From positions 1 to 43,707 of the forward strand of contig JALBYF010000100.1 in the NCBI GenBank assembly GCA_023212725.1: a stretch of 43,707 nt of DNA, in the 5' to 3' direction. Shown piece by piece: positions 1 through 7,478 of this stretch. Every line of letters begins with the position of its first letter. Position 1 is the first letter of the stretch. The stretch comes from Tranzscheliella williamsii. Its lineage: Eukaryota; Basidiomycota; Ustilaginomycetes; Ustilaginales; Ustilaginaceae. Made by a program: the position numbers and the translations under genes. The notes under the pieces were generated by a model. The model had not been told where the DNA came from. It did no database searches and saw only the letters and a program-made list of their open reading frames with translations.

Positions 1-41
1 TTGTATTATATAGGAAAGAAAGAATATTATTATACCTATTC

Positions 42-77
42 TTATTTTCGTGCTGCTTTCTCTTTTAAAATTGGTTA
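42..77. repeat. Terminal 36-bp direct repeat, left copy
   Basis: These 36 bases are identical to the last 36 bases of the window (43672-43707). The simplest reading is terminal redundancy of a circular-mapping mitochondrial DNA. The 41 bases before this copy (1-41) do not match the sequence preceding the right copy, so they are either an assembly tail or a second context for a real repeat. Confidence 0.85.
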
Positions 78-336
78 TTTAGTGTAAATGTAATTTTTTA
101 TTTTAGTGCTCTTTTTTCAAGAGCGTGAATAGTTACATTAAATTATTTAACTAATTAATCTAAAAGTGCTGCTTTATATACAATATAGAGAAATAATTAT
201 ATTTCTGTGTTATAAAGTTATTAAAATAAAAATAATTATTTTATTTTAATACTATTTTCTTACTATAATTATAAATAATTATTTAGTAATGATGTAGGGT
301 TAGCAAAGCTATAATTATATATAAATATATTGTAAA
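78..336. other. AT-rich leader of cox2
   Basis: Noncoding, strongly AT-rich, with short inverted A/T runs. I see no tRNA or ORF. Joined through the terminal repeat it continues the trnV-cox2 spacer. Confidence 0.5.
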
Positions 337-1098
337 ATGTTTAATCTATTTCCATTTGCTAATACAGCAATTTTTAATGATGCACCACAACCTTGGCAAC
401 TAGGATTCCAAGATGGGGCATCACCAACACAAGAAGGAATTACAGAACTACATGATTCTATTTTCTTCTACCTAGTAATCATTTGTTTTGGAGTACTATG
501 GGTACTATCATCAGTTATTATTAATTTTAATAGTAATAAATCACAACTAGTATATAAATATGCTAACCATGGAACTCTAATTGAGCTAATTTGGACAATT
601 ACACCAGCTCTAGTACTTATTGCTATTGCTTTTCCTAGTTTCAAACTACTTTACCTTATGGATGAAGTAATTAGTCCTTCTATGACAGTAAAAGTAGCAG
701 GACATCAATGGTATTGGTCATATGAATATTCAGATTTCATTAATGAAGATGGAGAGTCAATCGAATTTGATTCATACATGATCCCTGAAACAGACCTAGA
801 GAACGGACAACTACGACTACTAGATGTAGATAACCGTGTTGTAGTACCAATTGATACACATATTCGATTTATCGTAACAGGAGCAGATGTAATCCACGAT
901 TTTGCTGTACCATCTCTGGGACTAAAAATTGATGCTGTACCTGGTCGACTAAACCAGACATCAGTTCTTATTGAGCGAGAAGGAGTATTCTATGGACAAT
1001 GTTCTGAAATTTGTGGAGTTTACCATGGATTTATGCCTATTGCTGTTGAAGCTGTAACACCAGAAAAATATCTAGCTTGGATTGATAGTCAATCTTAA
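337..1098 (+). CDS. cox2: Cytochrome c oxidase subunit 2
   Basis: Subunit 2 of complex IV in the inner membrane; it carries the CuA centre that takes electrons from cytochrome c. The 253-residue product has two N-terminal membrane helices (about residues 42-64 and 83-107), the aromatic stretch GHQWYWSYEYSD (about 122-133), and the CuA ligands in CSEICGVYHGFM near residues 222-233, so the metal site is intact. There is no intron. A C-rich motif (TTTCCCC, about 1099-1106) begins directly after the TAA, and a hairpin with 15-bp arms follows at 1114-1147. All Trp codons are TGG. I am confident of the identity and of the ATG at 337. Confidence 0.98.
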   Translation: MFNLFPFANTAIFNDAPQPWQLGFQDGASPTQEGITELHDSIFFYLVIICFGVLWVLSSVIINFNSNKSQLVYKYANHGTLIELIWTITPALVLIAIAFPSFKLLYLMDEVISPSMTVKVAGHQWYWSYEYSDFINEDGESIEFDSYMIPETDLENGQLRLLDVDNRVVVPIDTHIRFIVTGADVIHDFAVPSLGLKIDAVPGRLNQTSVLIEREGVFYGQCSEICGVYHGFMPIAVEAVTPEKYLAWIDSQS

Positions 1099-1147
1099 TT
1101 TCCCCTTAAACGACTAAAAATATTAATAGTAATATTAATATTTTTAG
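1099..1147 (+). terminator. C-rich motif plus hairpin behind cox2
   Basis: TTTCCCC directly behind the stop codon is followed by arms CTAAAAATATTAATA / TATTAATATTTTTAG around a GTAA loop (1114-1147). C-rich motifs mark mRNA 3' ends in zygomycete mitochondria, so I infer a 3' processing site. The rest of the spacer to nad1 (1148-1394) is AT-rich with nothing recognisable. Confidence 0.6.
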
Positions 1148-1394
1148 TGACGTTGTAGTAGACAATTATTACTATATATATATAATATATTAAATATAGG
1201 TAATAACGAATTTTGATTTAAACCTGTCTATATTTTATAATAAAATACATAATATTACTTAGTATAAATATATTATAAAATAATAGACTAAATAACGTGT
1301 GTATAGTTGTTTAGTATTATTATAAGTTAATTATTTTATTTTTACTAATACTAAAAAAGAACCTTCACAGATTAACCTAAATTAACTATATAAA

Positions 1395-2390
1395 ATGTTC
1401 TCAGTTCTATACAATCTACTAGAGATTCTAGTAGTACTAGTTCCAATTCTTCTAAGTGTTGCTTTTATGACAGTAATTGAACGAAAGGTGATGGGATCTA
1501 TGCAACGACGAGTTGGACCTAATGTAGTAGGTTACTACGCTCTACTACAACCATTTGCCGATGCTCTAAAACTAGTAATTAAAGAGCAAGTGATTCCATC
1601 ACAAGCTACAAAAAGTCTATTTTTTATAGCACCTATGGTAACTCTAATTTTTAGTCTACTAGGTTGGGGTGTTATTCCTCTAGGGCCAGGACTAGCACTA
1701 AGTGATTTTTCACTAGGTATCCTTTACTCACTAGCTCTATCAAGTATTGGTGTATACGGAATTCTTTTTGCAGGATGGTCAGCAAATTCTAAATATGCAT
1801 TCCTAGGATCTCTACGATCAACAGCACAGATGATTAGTTATGAGCTAATTTATAGCTCTGCAGTACTAGCAGTAATTCTACTTTGTGGTACATTTAATAT
1901 TACAGAAATTATTGAAGCACAACAAAGTATTTGGTATATCGTACCACTATTTCCTATTTTTATTCTATTCTTTATTTCCGCACTTGCTGAAACAAATCGT
2001 ACACCATTTGATCTTCCAGAAGCTGAATCTGAGCTAGTTGCAGGGTTTATGACAGAACACTCTGGTATGATCTTTGTTTTTTTCTTTCTAGCTGAATACG
2101 GTAGTATTGTTCTAATGTCAACATTTACTGCTATTCTTTTCCTAGGTGGATATAATATGTCTCCTCAAGTACTATTTGCAGAAGACTCATTTATTAATCT
2201 ACAAAGTATTGCTCTAGCTATTAAAGCAGTACTATTTATGTTCCTATTTGTATGGATCCGAGCTACACTACCTCGGATGCGATACGATTCCCTTATGGTA
2301 TTCTGTTGGACTGGACTTCTACCTGTTGCTATCGCACTTCTTATTCTTGTGCCTAGCCTACTTGTAGCCTTTGATATTAGTCCATATTAA
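1395..2390 (+). CDS. nad1: NADH dehydrogenase subunit 1
   Basis: Membrane-arm subunit of complex I next to the quinone site. The 331-residue hydrophobic product has the family hallmarks ERKVMGSMQRRVGPN (about 29-43) and the loop AETNRTPFDLPEAESELVAG (about 198-217). The last 30 codons (2301-2390) have a second version at 4005-4094: same length, no indels, only about four residues different, but many third positions changed. A GIY-YIG gene lies between. In the comparable Allomyces atp6 case the active C-terminus came in with the element, so I infer that this end of nad1 may be imported and that the copy at 4005 is the displaced native end. A run of nine C (2411-2419) follows. Confidence 0.97.
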   Translation: MFSVLYNLLEILVVLVPILLSVAFMTVIERKVMGSMQRRVGPNVVGYYALLQPFADALKLVIKEQVIPSQATKSLFFIAPMVTLIFSLLGWGVIPLGPGLALSDFSLGILYSLALSSIGVYGILFAGWSANSKYAFLGSLRSTAQMISYELIYSSAVLAVILLCGTFNITEIIEAQQSIWYIVPLFPIFILFFISALAETNRTPFDLPEAESELVAGFMTEHSGMIFVFFFLAEYGSIVLMSTFTAILFLGGYNMSPQVLFAEDSFINLQSIALAIKAVLFMFLFVWIRATLPRMRYDSLMVFCWTGLLPVAIALLILVPSLLVAFDISPY

Positions 2391-2409
2391 AAATACTATA
2401 TATTTATTT

Positions 2410-2420
2410 ACCCCCCCCCT
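2410..2420 (+). promoter_or_regulatory. C-rich 3' end motif of nad1
   Basis: Nine consecutive C in an AT-rich spacer, between the nad1 stop and the downstream endonuclease gene. It probably marks the nad1 mRNA 3' end, separating it from the inserted gene. Equivalent motifs lie behind cox3 (6883), cob (11256), rns (12969), nad5 (17501), rnpB (18323), rps3 (30459), nad3 (32830), nad4 (34552), atp8 (42359) and atp6 (43388), and on the other strand behind atp9 and nad6. Confidence 0.65.
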
Positions 2421-2515
2421 GTTATAAAAAGAAATTCGTATTAGCAAAAATTAACAATAGAAAATAGCTATTTTCTGTTCTGTTTTGTTCTGTTATGTTA
2501 TGTAATAATATAGGT

Positions 2516-3871
2516 ATGGCCAAACTATTTCTATATCCATTTATTTCACTAGTAGCCATTTCTGTTTTCTCCTACCGAATTACCAAAAAGATCCTTATCT
2601 TTGATCAACAACTATTTCTAATTATTCTAATTTGTATTACTCTATTTTATCAAACAGGTCTACTAATTGATGAACTAGCTTCTGATATAAATGTTAATCT
2701 GAGTATAACTGTTGGAACTTTTGCATGCTATTCTGAGAAAAAGAAGAATATAAATAATATAGATAACAAGGATAGCCAAGAAAGTTTTTGGAAAGAAGTT
2801 TTCGAAAAAGATCTAGGACAAAATACTACTAACCCTCATATTATTGCTCGACGACATATCATTTCCGGTAATAAAACAGATATTAATGTACTAAATAAGA
2901 TTCTTGAGAATAAATTTCAATTTCAAAGTATTATTTCTGAAGAACTAGAGGAACTTCTAAAAATTAAACCTAATACGGTATCTTATTGCTTTCCTGAAAC
3001 ATCAGAAGTAAATAAGAAAAAAATTCTAGAGCTTATTGGTAAACGTAATAAAACTCCTAAATATGCTGGTATCTATATTTGAACTAATAAACTAACTGGG
3101 GAGCAATATGTTGGTAGTAGTATTGAAATAGCAAAACGTGTTGCTAATTATAAACAAGATATTAATAAAAATATAACACGTCCAATTATTACTAATATGA
3201 CTAAGTATGGTATTGAAAACTTTAATCTTACTATTTATCTAGTTGAACTAGTTCAAACAAAAGATACTAAAGATAATAATATTAACCTAATCCGAAAACT
3301 GATTATTCTTGAACAATATCTTATTCTTACTCTTAATCCTTCTCTTAATATTGTTAAAATTGCTAATACTGCACCTTATACAGATCATTCTAATCTATCA
3401 CCAGAAAAATGGAAAAAAATGGTAACAACTATGTCTCAACCCGTTTATCTATACTTTGATGATGTTCTAGTATTTTATGCTCCTAGTACTACTATTGGTG
3501 CATCTCAACTAGGTATTGGTCTAACATCCTTTTTCCGAAATATAAAGAATGGTACTAAACTATTTCGCCGTTATACTGTTTCACGAATTGGACCTATTGA
3601 TAATACTAAAGTATCTCTTATCCCTGCAGAAGCTCTGAAAAAACTGTTTGAGAATTACCGAGTAGAATCTCGTGTTGGTCTTAATACTAATTCTATTCAG
3701 GTTATAATTAAGGATACTATTAACAATAATGAACACATTGCACCTTCTATTACTATAGCATCTACTTATACTTATAATACTAAGGATCGTAGTGTAACTA
3801 TTAAAACACTACGAAAGTCACTTAATACAGGGCGCGTTATCAAAGGTTGAATTTTTACTAAAGGGGGATAA
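2516..3871 (+). CDS. GIY-YIG homing endonuclease inserted behind nad1 (one in-frame TGA)
   Basis: Free-standing homing endonuclease gene. The reading frame is open from ATG 2516 (or 2495) to TAA 3869-3871 only if TGA at 3080 and 3848 is read as Trp. The catalytic module straddles the first TGA: AGIYI, then Trp, then TNKLTGEQYVGSS (about 3065-3120), the usual position of an aromatic residue. A C-terminal DNA-binding-like region (PVYLYFDDVLVFYAPS, about 3439-3486) is shared with the other GIY-YIG genes here. The N-terminus is a chimera: 2543-2585 nearly repeats nad2 bases 30781-30825 (one 3-base gap, one substitution). The gene sits between nad1 and a displaced nad1 end. If TGA is stop here (trnW has anticodon CCA), the gene is split and inactive. 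Confidence 0.82.
2543..2585 (+). repeat. nad2 5'-end fragment embedded in the nad1-linked endonuclease
   Basis: The stretch matches nad2 codons around residues 7-21 (30781-30825) with one codon deleted and one C-to-T change. Both encode VFSYRIT. The following residues still show loose nad2-like spacing, ending LAS. Its presence at the head of a mobile gene implies that the element once sat in or next to nad2. Confidence 0.8.
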
Positions 3872-3881
3872 ATACCCCCTT
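3862..3881 (+). terminator. G5/C5 hairpin at the end of the endonuclease gene
   Basis: GGGGG at the stop codon faces CCCCC seven bases on, then TT. It overlaps the last codons of the GIY-YIG gene and doubles as a C-rich 3' motif. Confidence 0.6.
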
Positions 3882-3900
3882 ATTCTGCCTATTTTTTATA

Positions 3901-3970
3901 ATAACTAAAAAGATTTGAACTTTTATAATTTACATCAGAAGTGTAATACATTACCATTATGATATAGTTA
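3901..3970 (-). tRNA. trnR: tRNA-Arg(UCU)
   Basis: Minus-strand cloverleaf: acceptor TAACTAT with TTAGTTA (last pair mismatched), perfect anticodon stem TTACA/TGTAA, loop CTTCTGA giving anticodon UCU. It has no strong G-C pairs and a T-loop reading TTCAAAT. It lies inside the inserted block between the endonuclease and the displaced nad1 end, so it may have come with the insertion. It would read AGR codons, which the core genes avoid. Confidence 0.78.
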
Positions 3971-4004
3971 TTATTTCTCTATTTTTAGGATATATTTTTT
4001 TACA

Positions 4005-4094
4005 TTCTGTTGGACAGGGATGCTTCCTATTGCTATTGCTCTTCTAATTCTTGTACCAAGTATTCTAATTGCTTTTGATATTAGTCCTTACTAA
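4005..4094 (+). pseudogene. nad1: Displaced 3' end of nad1
   Basis: Thirty codons starting FCWTG and ending DISPY plus TAA line up without gaps with nad1 2301-2390. The protein differs at about four conservative positions while roughly a quarter of the bases differ, mostly at third positions, so it diverged under selection before losing its function. It has no start codon and no upstream nad1 sequence. Its own C-rich motif follows at about 4133-4140. I read it as the original C-terminus pushed downstream by the GIY-YIG insertion. Confidence 0.92.
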
Positions 4095-4231
4095 TAAAAA
4101 TATAACATATATTTTATTCTTAAATAAAATTACCTCCCCTTTTTCAATTAAAATATATATCTTATATATATTTTAATATCTGTAAAGGAATAACTAAGAG
4201 TTTATTTATATATATTATTTCTACAAATAAT

Positions 4232-4304
4232 GGGGGCATAGTATAGTTGGTTAGTATACTTCCTTTGCAAGGATGGGAGACAGGTTCGAGTCCTGTTGCC
4301 TCCA
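4232..4304 (+). tRNA. trnA: tRNA-Ala(UGC)
   Basis: Acceptor GGGGGCA/TGCCTCC, anticodon UGC in loop TTTGCAA, T-loop TTCGAGT, discriminator A. Confidence 0.95.
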
Positions 4305-4387
4305 TATTAAAAAATTACTGTAAAGGGTTATATTATTACTCTATTTTTCATTGTATAGGTACTACTACTGATAAAGTATTTATATAT

Positions 4388-4461
4388 GAGCCTCAATAGC
4401 TTAGATGGTAGAGCATAGAACTGAAGCTTCTAACGGATTGGTTCGATTCCAGTTTGAGGCA
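4388..4461 (+). tRNA. trnF: tRNA-Phe(GAA)
   Basis: Acceptor GCCTCAA/TTGAGGC, anticodon loop CTGAAGC giving GAA, T-loop TTCGATT. Confidence 0.95.
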
Positions 4462-4617
4462 ATATTATTTATAAATAATACAATATAATTATGTGGGATT
4501 AGCTTTACCGTTTATATTCATAATAACTTGTAAAATTAGATATTATTAAATCCACTAATCTAGATATTTTACAAAACGATGTAATGATTTTACCATTAAA
4601 CAAATGTTTTTATTAAC

Positions 4618-4649
4618 TCAAACGAACAATAATATTATTGTTCGTTTGA
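4618..4649. repeat. Perfect 32-bp palindrome, AAACGAACAA family
   Basis: Arms begin TCAAACGAACAA and return TTGTTCGTTTGA with no mismatch. Related elements lie at 21505, 22498, 28491 and 42491. Confidence 0.85.
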
Positions 4650-4855
4650 AATTATAATTGTAATAAAACACTAAAAAAACATCAGTTATAAAACGTCATT
4701 AATTAATATGTAAGAGTTTATATTTATTTTTTAATAAAATAAGTGAAAGATATATTGGTAGTTATATAATAATAGATAGTCTATGACACCAAATTTCTAG
4801 CATGAGATCGAAAGTTTATCCGACTATATATATTATATTGGTTATATAAAATACA

Positions 4856-4877
4856 ACACTCGCCCGGGCGTGAAATA
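4856..4877. repeat. GC-rich palindrome shared with the rnl group II intron
   Basis: The core CACTCGCCCGGGCGTG stands out in AT-rich DNA. The same 22 bases with one change occur at 25234-25255. Confidence 0.75.
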
Positions 4878-5128
4878 TATTTAGTACAAGTTAATTATAC
4901 TATTATACTAAACAATCAATGAATGCTTTGAGCTATTTAATCATATTTAATTTATACGGTATTTTTATTTATAGATAAAATTGTGTCATATACTACCTTT
5001 TATGGTTCAGTTTAATTATAATTATATAATATTAAAGTATCAAAAAAAAATACTTAAGACAAATAGTCCTAATAAAGATCAGGTATATAAATGATATAAC
5101 ATATTCCCCTATATATATAGGTATAGGT

Positions 5129-5160
5129 CAATAGCAAAGTAATAATTTACTTTGCTATTG
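5129..5160. repeat. Hairpin upstream of trnY
   Basis: Arms CAATAGCAAAGTAA / TTACTTTGCTATTG, 14 bp and perfect, loop TAAT. Confidence 0.7.
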
Positions 5161-5167
5161 TCCATAT

Positions 5168-5249
5168 ACAGATATGCTCTATTGGTTAGGGCGGTGCTCT
5201 GTAAAAGCATTGACGTAATGTCATAGTGAGTTCGAATCTCACATCTGTA
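5168..5249 (+). tRNA. trnY: tRNA-Tyr(GUA)
   Basis: Class II tRNA with a long variable arm (TTGACGTAATGTCAT). Anticodon GUA; acceptor ACAGATA/CATCTGT with one mismatch at its base; T-loop TTCGAAT. Confidence 0.93.
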
Positions 5250-5301
5250 AATAATATAAAACATATTGTAGTGTATAAAAGGATATTGATTAAAAATAGT
5301 T

Positions 5302-5388
5302 CGGACGCGGGGAGATTCGAACTCCCGGTTCTCGGGTGAGAACTCCTAGACTCAAGCCAGGTACATTAAACCACTCTGTCACACGTCC
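5302..5388 (-). tRNA. trnS: tRNA-Ser(UGA)
   Basis: Class II tRNA on the minus strand. Anticodon stem CCTGG/CTAGG with loop CTTGAGT giving UGA; long variable arm AGTTCTCACCCGAGAAC; acceptor GGACGTG/CGCGTCC; discriminator G. Confidence 0.94.
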
Positions 5389-6022
5389 ATGATAGTATTT
5401 ATATAATATAAATAGCGTCCACTTTGTTTGAAAATAGTTGTTATTCTAAATAAATAATATTATATATTACCTATATACTATTATTATATAGGAATCGGTA
5501 AGCGTAATTGTATAAAGCTTAGTATTAAGATATTAGTACAACAGAAAGTATAATTTTCTTACCTTATTAAGCATCAACTTTTTATTATCCAACAATATAA
5601 TAAAAATACTAGCTAGTAATTAGCAGAAATTCCTTTTTACAAATAAAATAGTACATCCACCAACAGATAAATGGTTATTTTATTTGTATAAATTATAAAT
5701 ATGTTATATAATATATGGTATATTAATAATAAACTCTTCTACATATTAAAAAGAATATTTTATTACAATAAAATAGTTATATTTTATTTTTGGTAAAGAA
5801 GAGTTATTAAAATTAACGGAGTTTTTTATTTAATTAATTAATTAAATAAGTATCTAGTTGATATATGAAAAGGAGATAAACTTCTTTAAAAGGTAATTTA
5901 ATACTAGAATCATTTTTATAACTTATTGATTGCAATAATGCTGGTCTATTAAAAGGATAGATTATATCATAAAAATAAATGAACATCCTAAATTTTTACA
6001 ATATAATATAACATAAATAACA
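5389..6022. other. Noncoding spacer before cox3
   Basis: No ORF or tRNA. Visible pieces are GGAATCGGTAAGCG near 5492, resembling the GGAATCGATAAC segment just upstream of rnl; an ACAGAAA heptamer (about 5542) considered and dropped as RNase P RNA; a long hairpin between about 5731 and 5809 with CTCTTCT facing AGAAGAG; and a 24-bp AT palindrome of TTAA units near 5828-5851. Confidence 0.45.
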
Positions 6023-6859
6023 ATGAACACACAAAACACATCACTATCACGAACACAATTTCAATTTCAACCATTTCATCTAGTTACGCCTAGTCCATGG
6101 CCACTACTAACATCATTCGCACTGCTAATCCTAACATCCGCAGCTGTAATGTACTTTAACGGTTACGCAAATCCTCTAGGAGGTACTGGAGCACTACTAC
6201 TAGGAATCGGGCTAGCAACAACAGTTGCTGCAATGGCTCTATGGTTCCGAGATGTTGTAGCTGAAGGAACATTCCTAGGAGATCATACATTCCTAGTTCA
6301 AAAAGGAATTACTATGGGTGTAGCTCTATTTATTATTAGTGAGGTATTCTTCTTTATCTCAGTATTCTGGGCATTTTTCCATTCTAGCCTTTCTCCTACA
6401 GTAGAACTTGGAGCTCAATGGCCACCTGTAGGTATTCCTACTATTAACCCATTCGAACTACCTCTACTTAATACTATTCTACTACTATCTTCAGGAGCTA
6501 CAGTTACATATGCTCACCATTCTCTAATTGAAGGTAGTCGGCGAGGAGCTATTCTAGGTACACTGATGACACTAGTATTTGCTATTCTATTTACAATTTG
6601 TCAAGGTATTGAATACGTAAATGCAGGATTTACTATTGCAGATGGTGTATATGGATCAACATTCTTTTTCAGTACAGGATTCCACGGAATTCATGTAATT
6701 ATTGGTACTGCTTTTATTGCTGTTGCTTTCTTCCGGATGATTAGTTACCATCTTACTGATCATCATCATCTAGGATTTGAAGCATCAATTCTGTACTGGC
6801 ACTTTGTTGATGTAGTTTGGCTATTCCTATTTATTTCAGTTTACTGGTGGGGAAGTTAA
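6023..6859 (+). CDS. cox3: Cytochrome c oxidase subunit 3
   Basis: Complex IV subunit 3. The 278 residues include FQPFHLVTPSPWPLL at the start, WFRDVVAEGTFLGDHT (about 74-89), ISEVFFFISVFWAFFHSSL (about 105-123), and a C-terminal FHGIHVIIGT and LYWHFVDVVWLFLF typical of the family, with seven expected membrane helices. The N-terminus is slightly longer than usual; the first ten residues are weakly constrained, but no other start is clearly better. There is no intron. A C-rich motif (TCTCCCCTTTT) lies about 25 bases behind the TAA. Codon use favours CTA, TCA and CGA, like the other core genes. Confidence 0.98.
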   Translation: MNTQNTSLSRTQFQFQPFHLVTPSPWPLLTSFALLILTSAAVMYFNGYANPLGGTGALLLGIGLATTVAAMALWFRDVVAEGTFLGDHTFLVQKGITMGVALFIISEVFFFISVFWAFFHSSLSPTVELGAQWPPVGIPTINPFELPLLNTILLLSSGATVTYAHHSLIEGSRRGAILGTLMTLVFAILFTICQGIEYVNAGFTIADGVYGSTFFFSTGFHGIHVIIGTAFIAVAFFRMISYHLTDHHHLGFEASILYWHFVDVVWLFLFISVYWWGS

Positions 6860-7012
6860 TATTTTAACTATATAAGAATCTATCTCCCCTTTTAGGATTA
6901 TTATATAAAACTCAAATAATTAGATTTTCTTTAAATTTCTATACTGAAAATTTAAATACGCGATTTTTAAAAGTACCTTACAATTATATAAGAATAGAAA
7001 AATATTTTTCTA

Positions 7013-7084
7013 TTGTCCTTAATTCAACGGTTAGAATGTGTTTCCGATAAAGACATTATAGAGGTTCGATTCCTCTAGGACAAA
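7013..7084 (+). tRNA. trnI: tRNA-Ile(GAU)
   Basis: Acceptor TTGTCCT/AGGACAA, anticodon loop CCGATAA giving GAU, T-loop TTCGATT. Confidence 0.94.
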
Positions 7085-7478
7085 TTATAAACATGTGTAA
7101 ATAGTCTAATTTAACTATTATATAGTTAACTATATAATAGTTAAATTATATAGGAGTTGAGATAATTGAATCTTTTTATAATTAAATTATAAAAAATTAT
7201 ATATAAACTATATACTAGTTAATATGTTGAAATAGTAATATACTATATAGCACATGTATATTTACAGAGCTACATAAAAAGTATTTGTGTTATAAATGTA
7301 AAGTGTTAAACTTCTTTATCTATTATCTGCCCGATTTATAAAATTTATAAACCGAATAAGTTTAGTTTTATACTAATATAATAGATATAAAACCTAATCA
7401 TAATATAATTTTATATAAATATATTATTTATATAAATTTATGTTATAAATGATAGGTTAATATAAATAATCTTTTTTA
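7085..7478. other. Noncoding leader of cob
   Basis: It contains a perfect 42-bp palindrome (7107-7148) and a hairpin near 7332-7354 (CGATTTATAAA facing TTTATAAACCG) related to elements at 27760 and 42029. Otherwise it is AT-rich with no gene. Confidence 0.5.
7107..7148. repeat. Perfect 42-bp palindrome
   Basis: Two 21-bp arms meet at GTTAAC without any loop or mismatch. It could extrude as a cruciform or fold as a hairpin in the cob leader. Confidence 0.88.

Larger units (their letters stand above)
4462..5167. other. Noncoding spacer rich in palindromes; possible decayed group II intron
   Basis: About 700 bases with no gene. It holds a perfect 32-bp palindrome (4618-4649), a GC-rich palindrome (4856-4877) shared with the group II intron of rnl (25234-25255, one mismatch), a segment near 4925 resembling sequence before that intron's domain V, a C-rich motif (5106-5110), an ATATAGGTATA motif (about 5115) and a hairpin with 14-bp arms (5129-5160). 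Confidence 0.5.

Noticed and set aside
4490..4620. tRNA-like sequence (GATTAGC..., TTACCATTAAAC) between trnF and the palindrome
   Set aside because: No acceptor stem or T-arm could be closed on either strand.
5390..5600. Alternative RNase P RNA site with ACAGAAA at about 5542
   Set aside because: No matching 5' conserved region or P1 pairing was found. The site at 17917-18330 has P1, P4 and a C-rich end.
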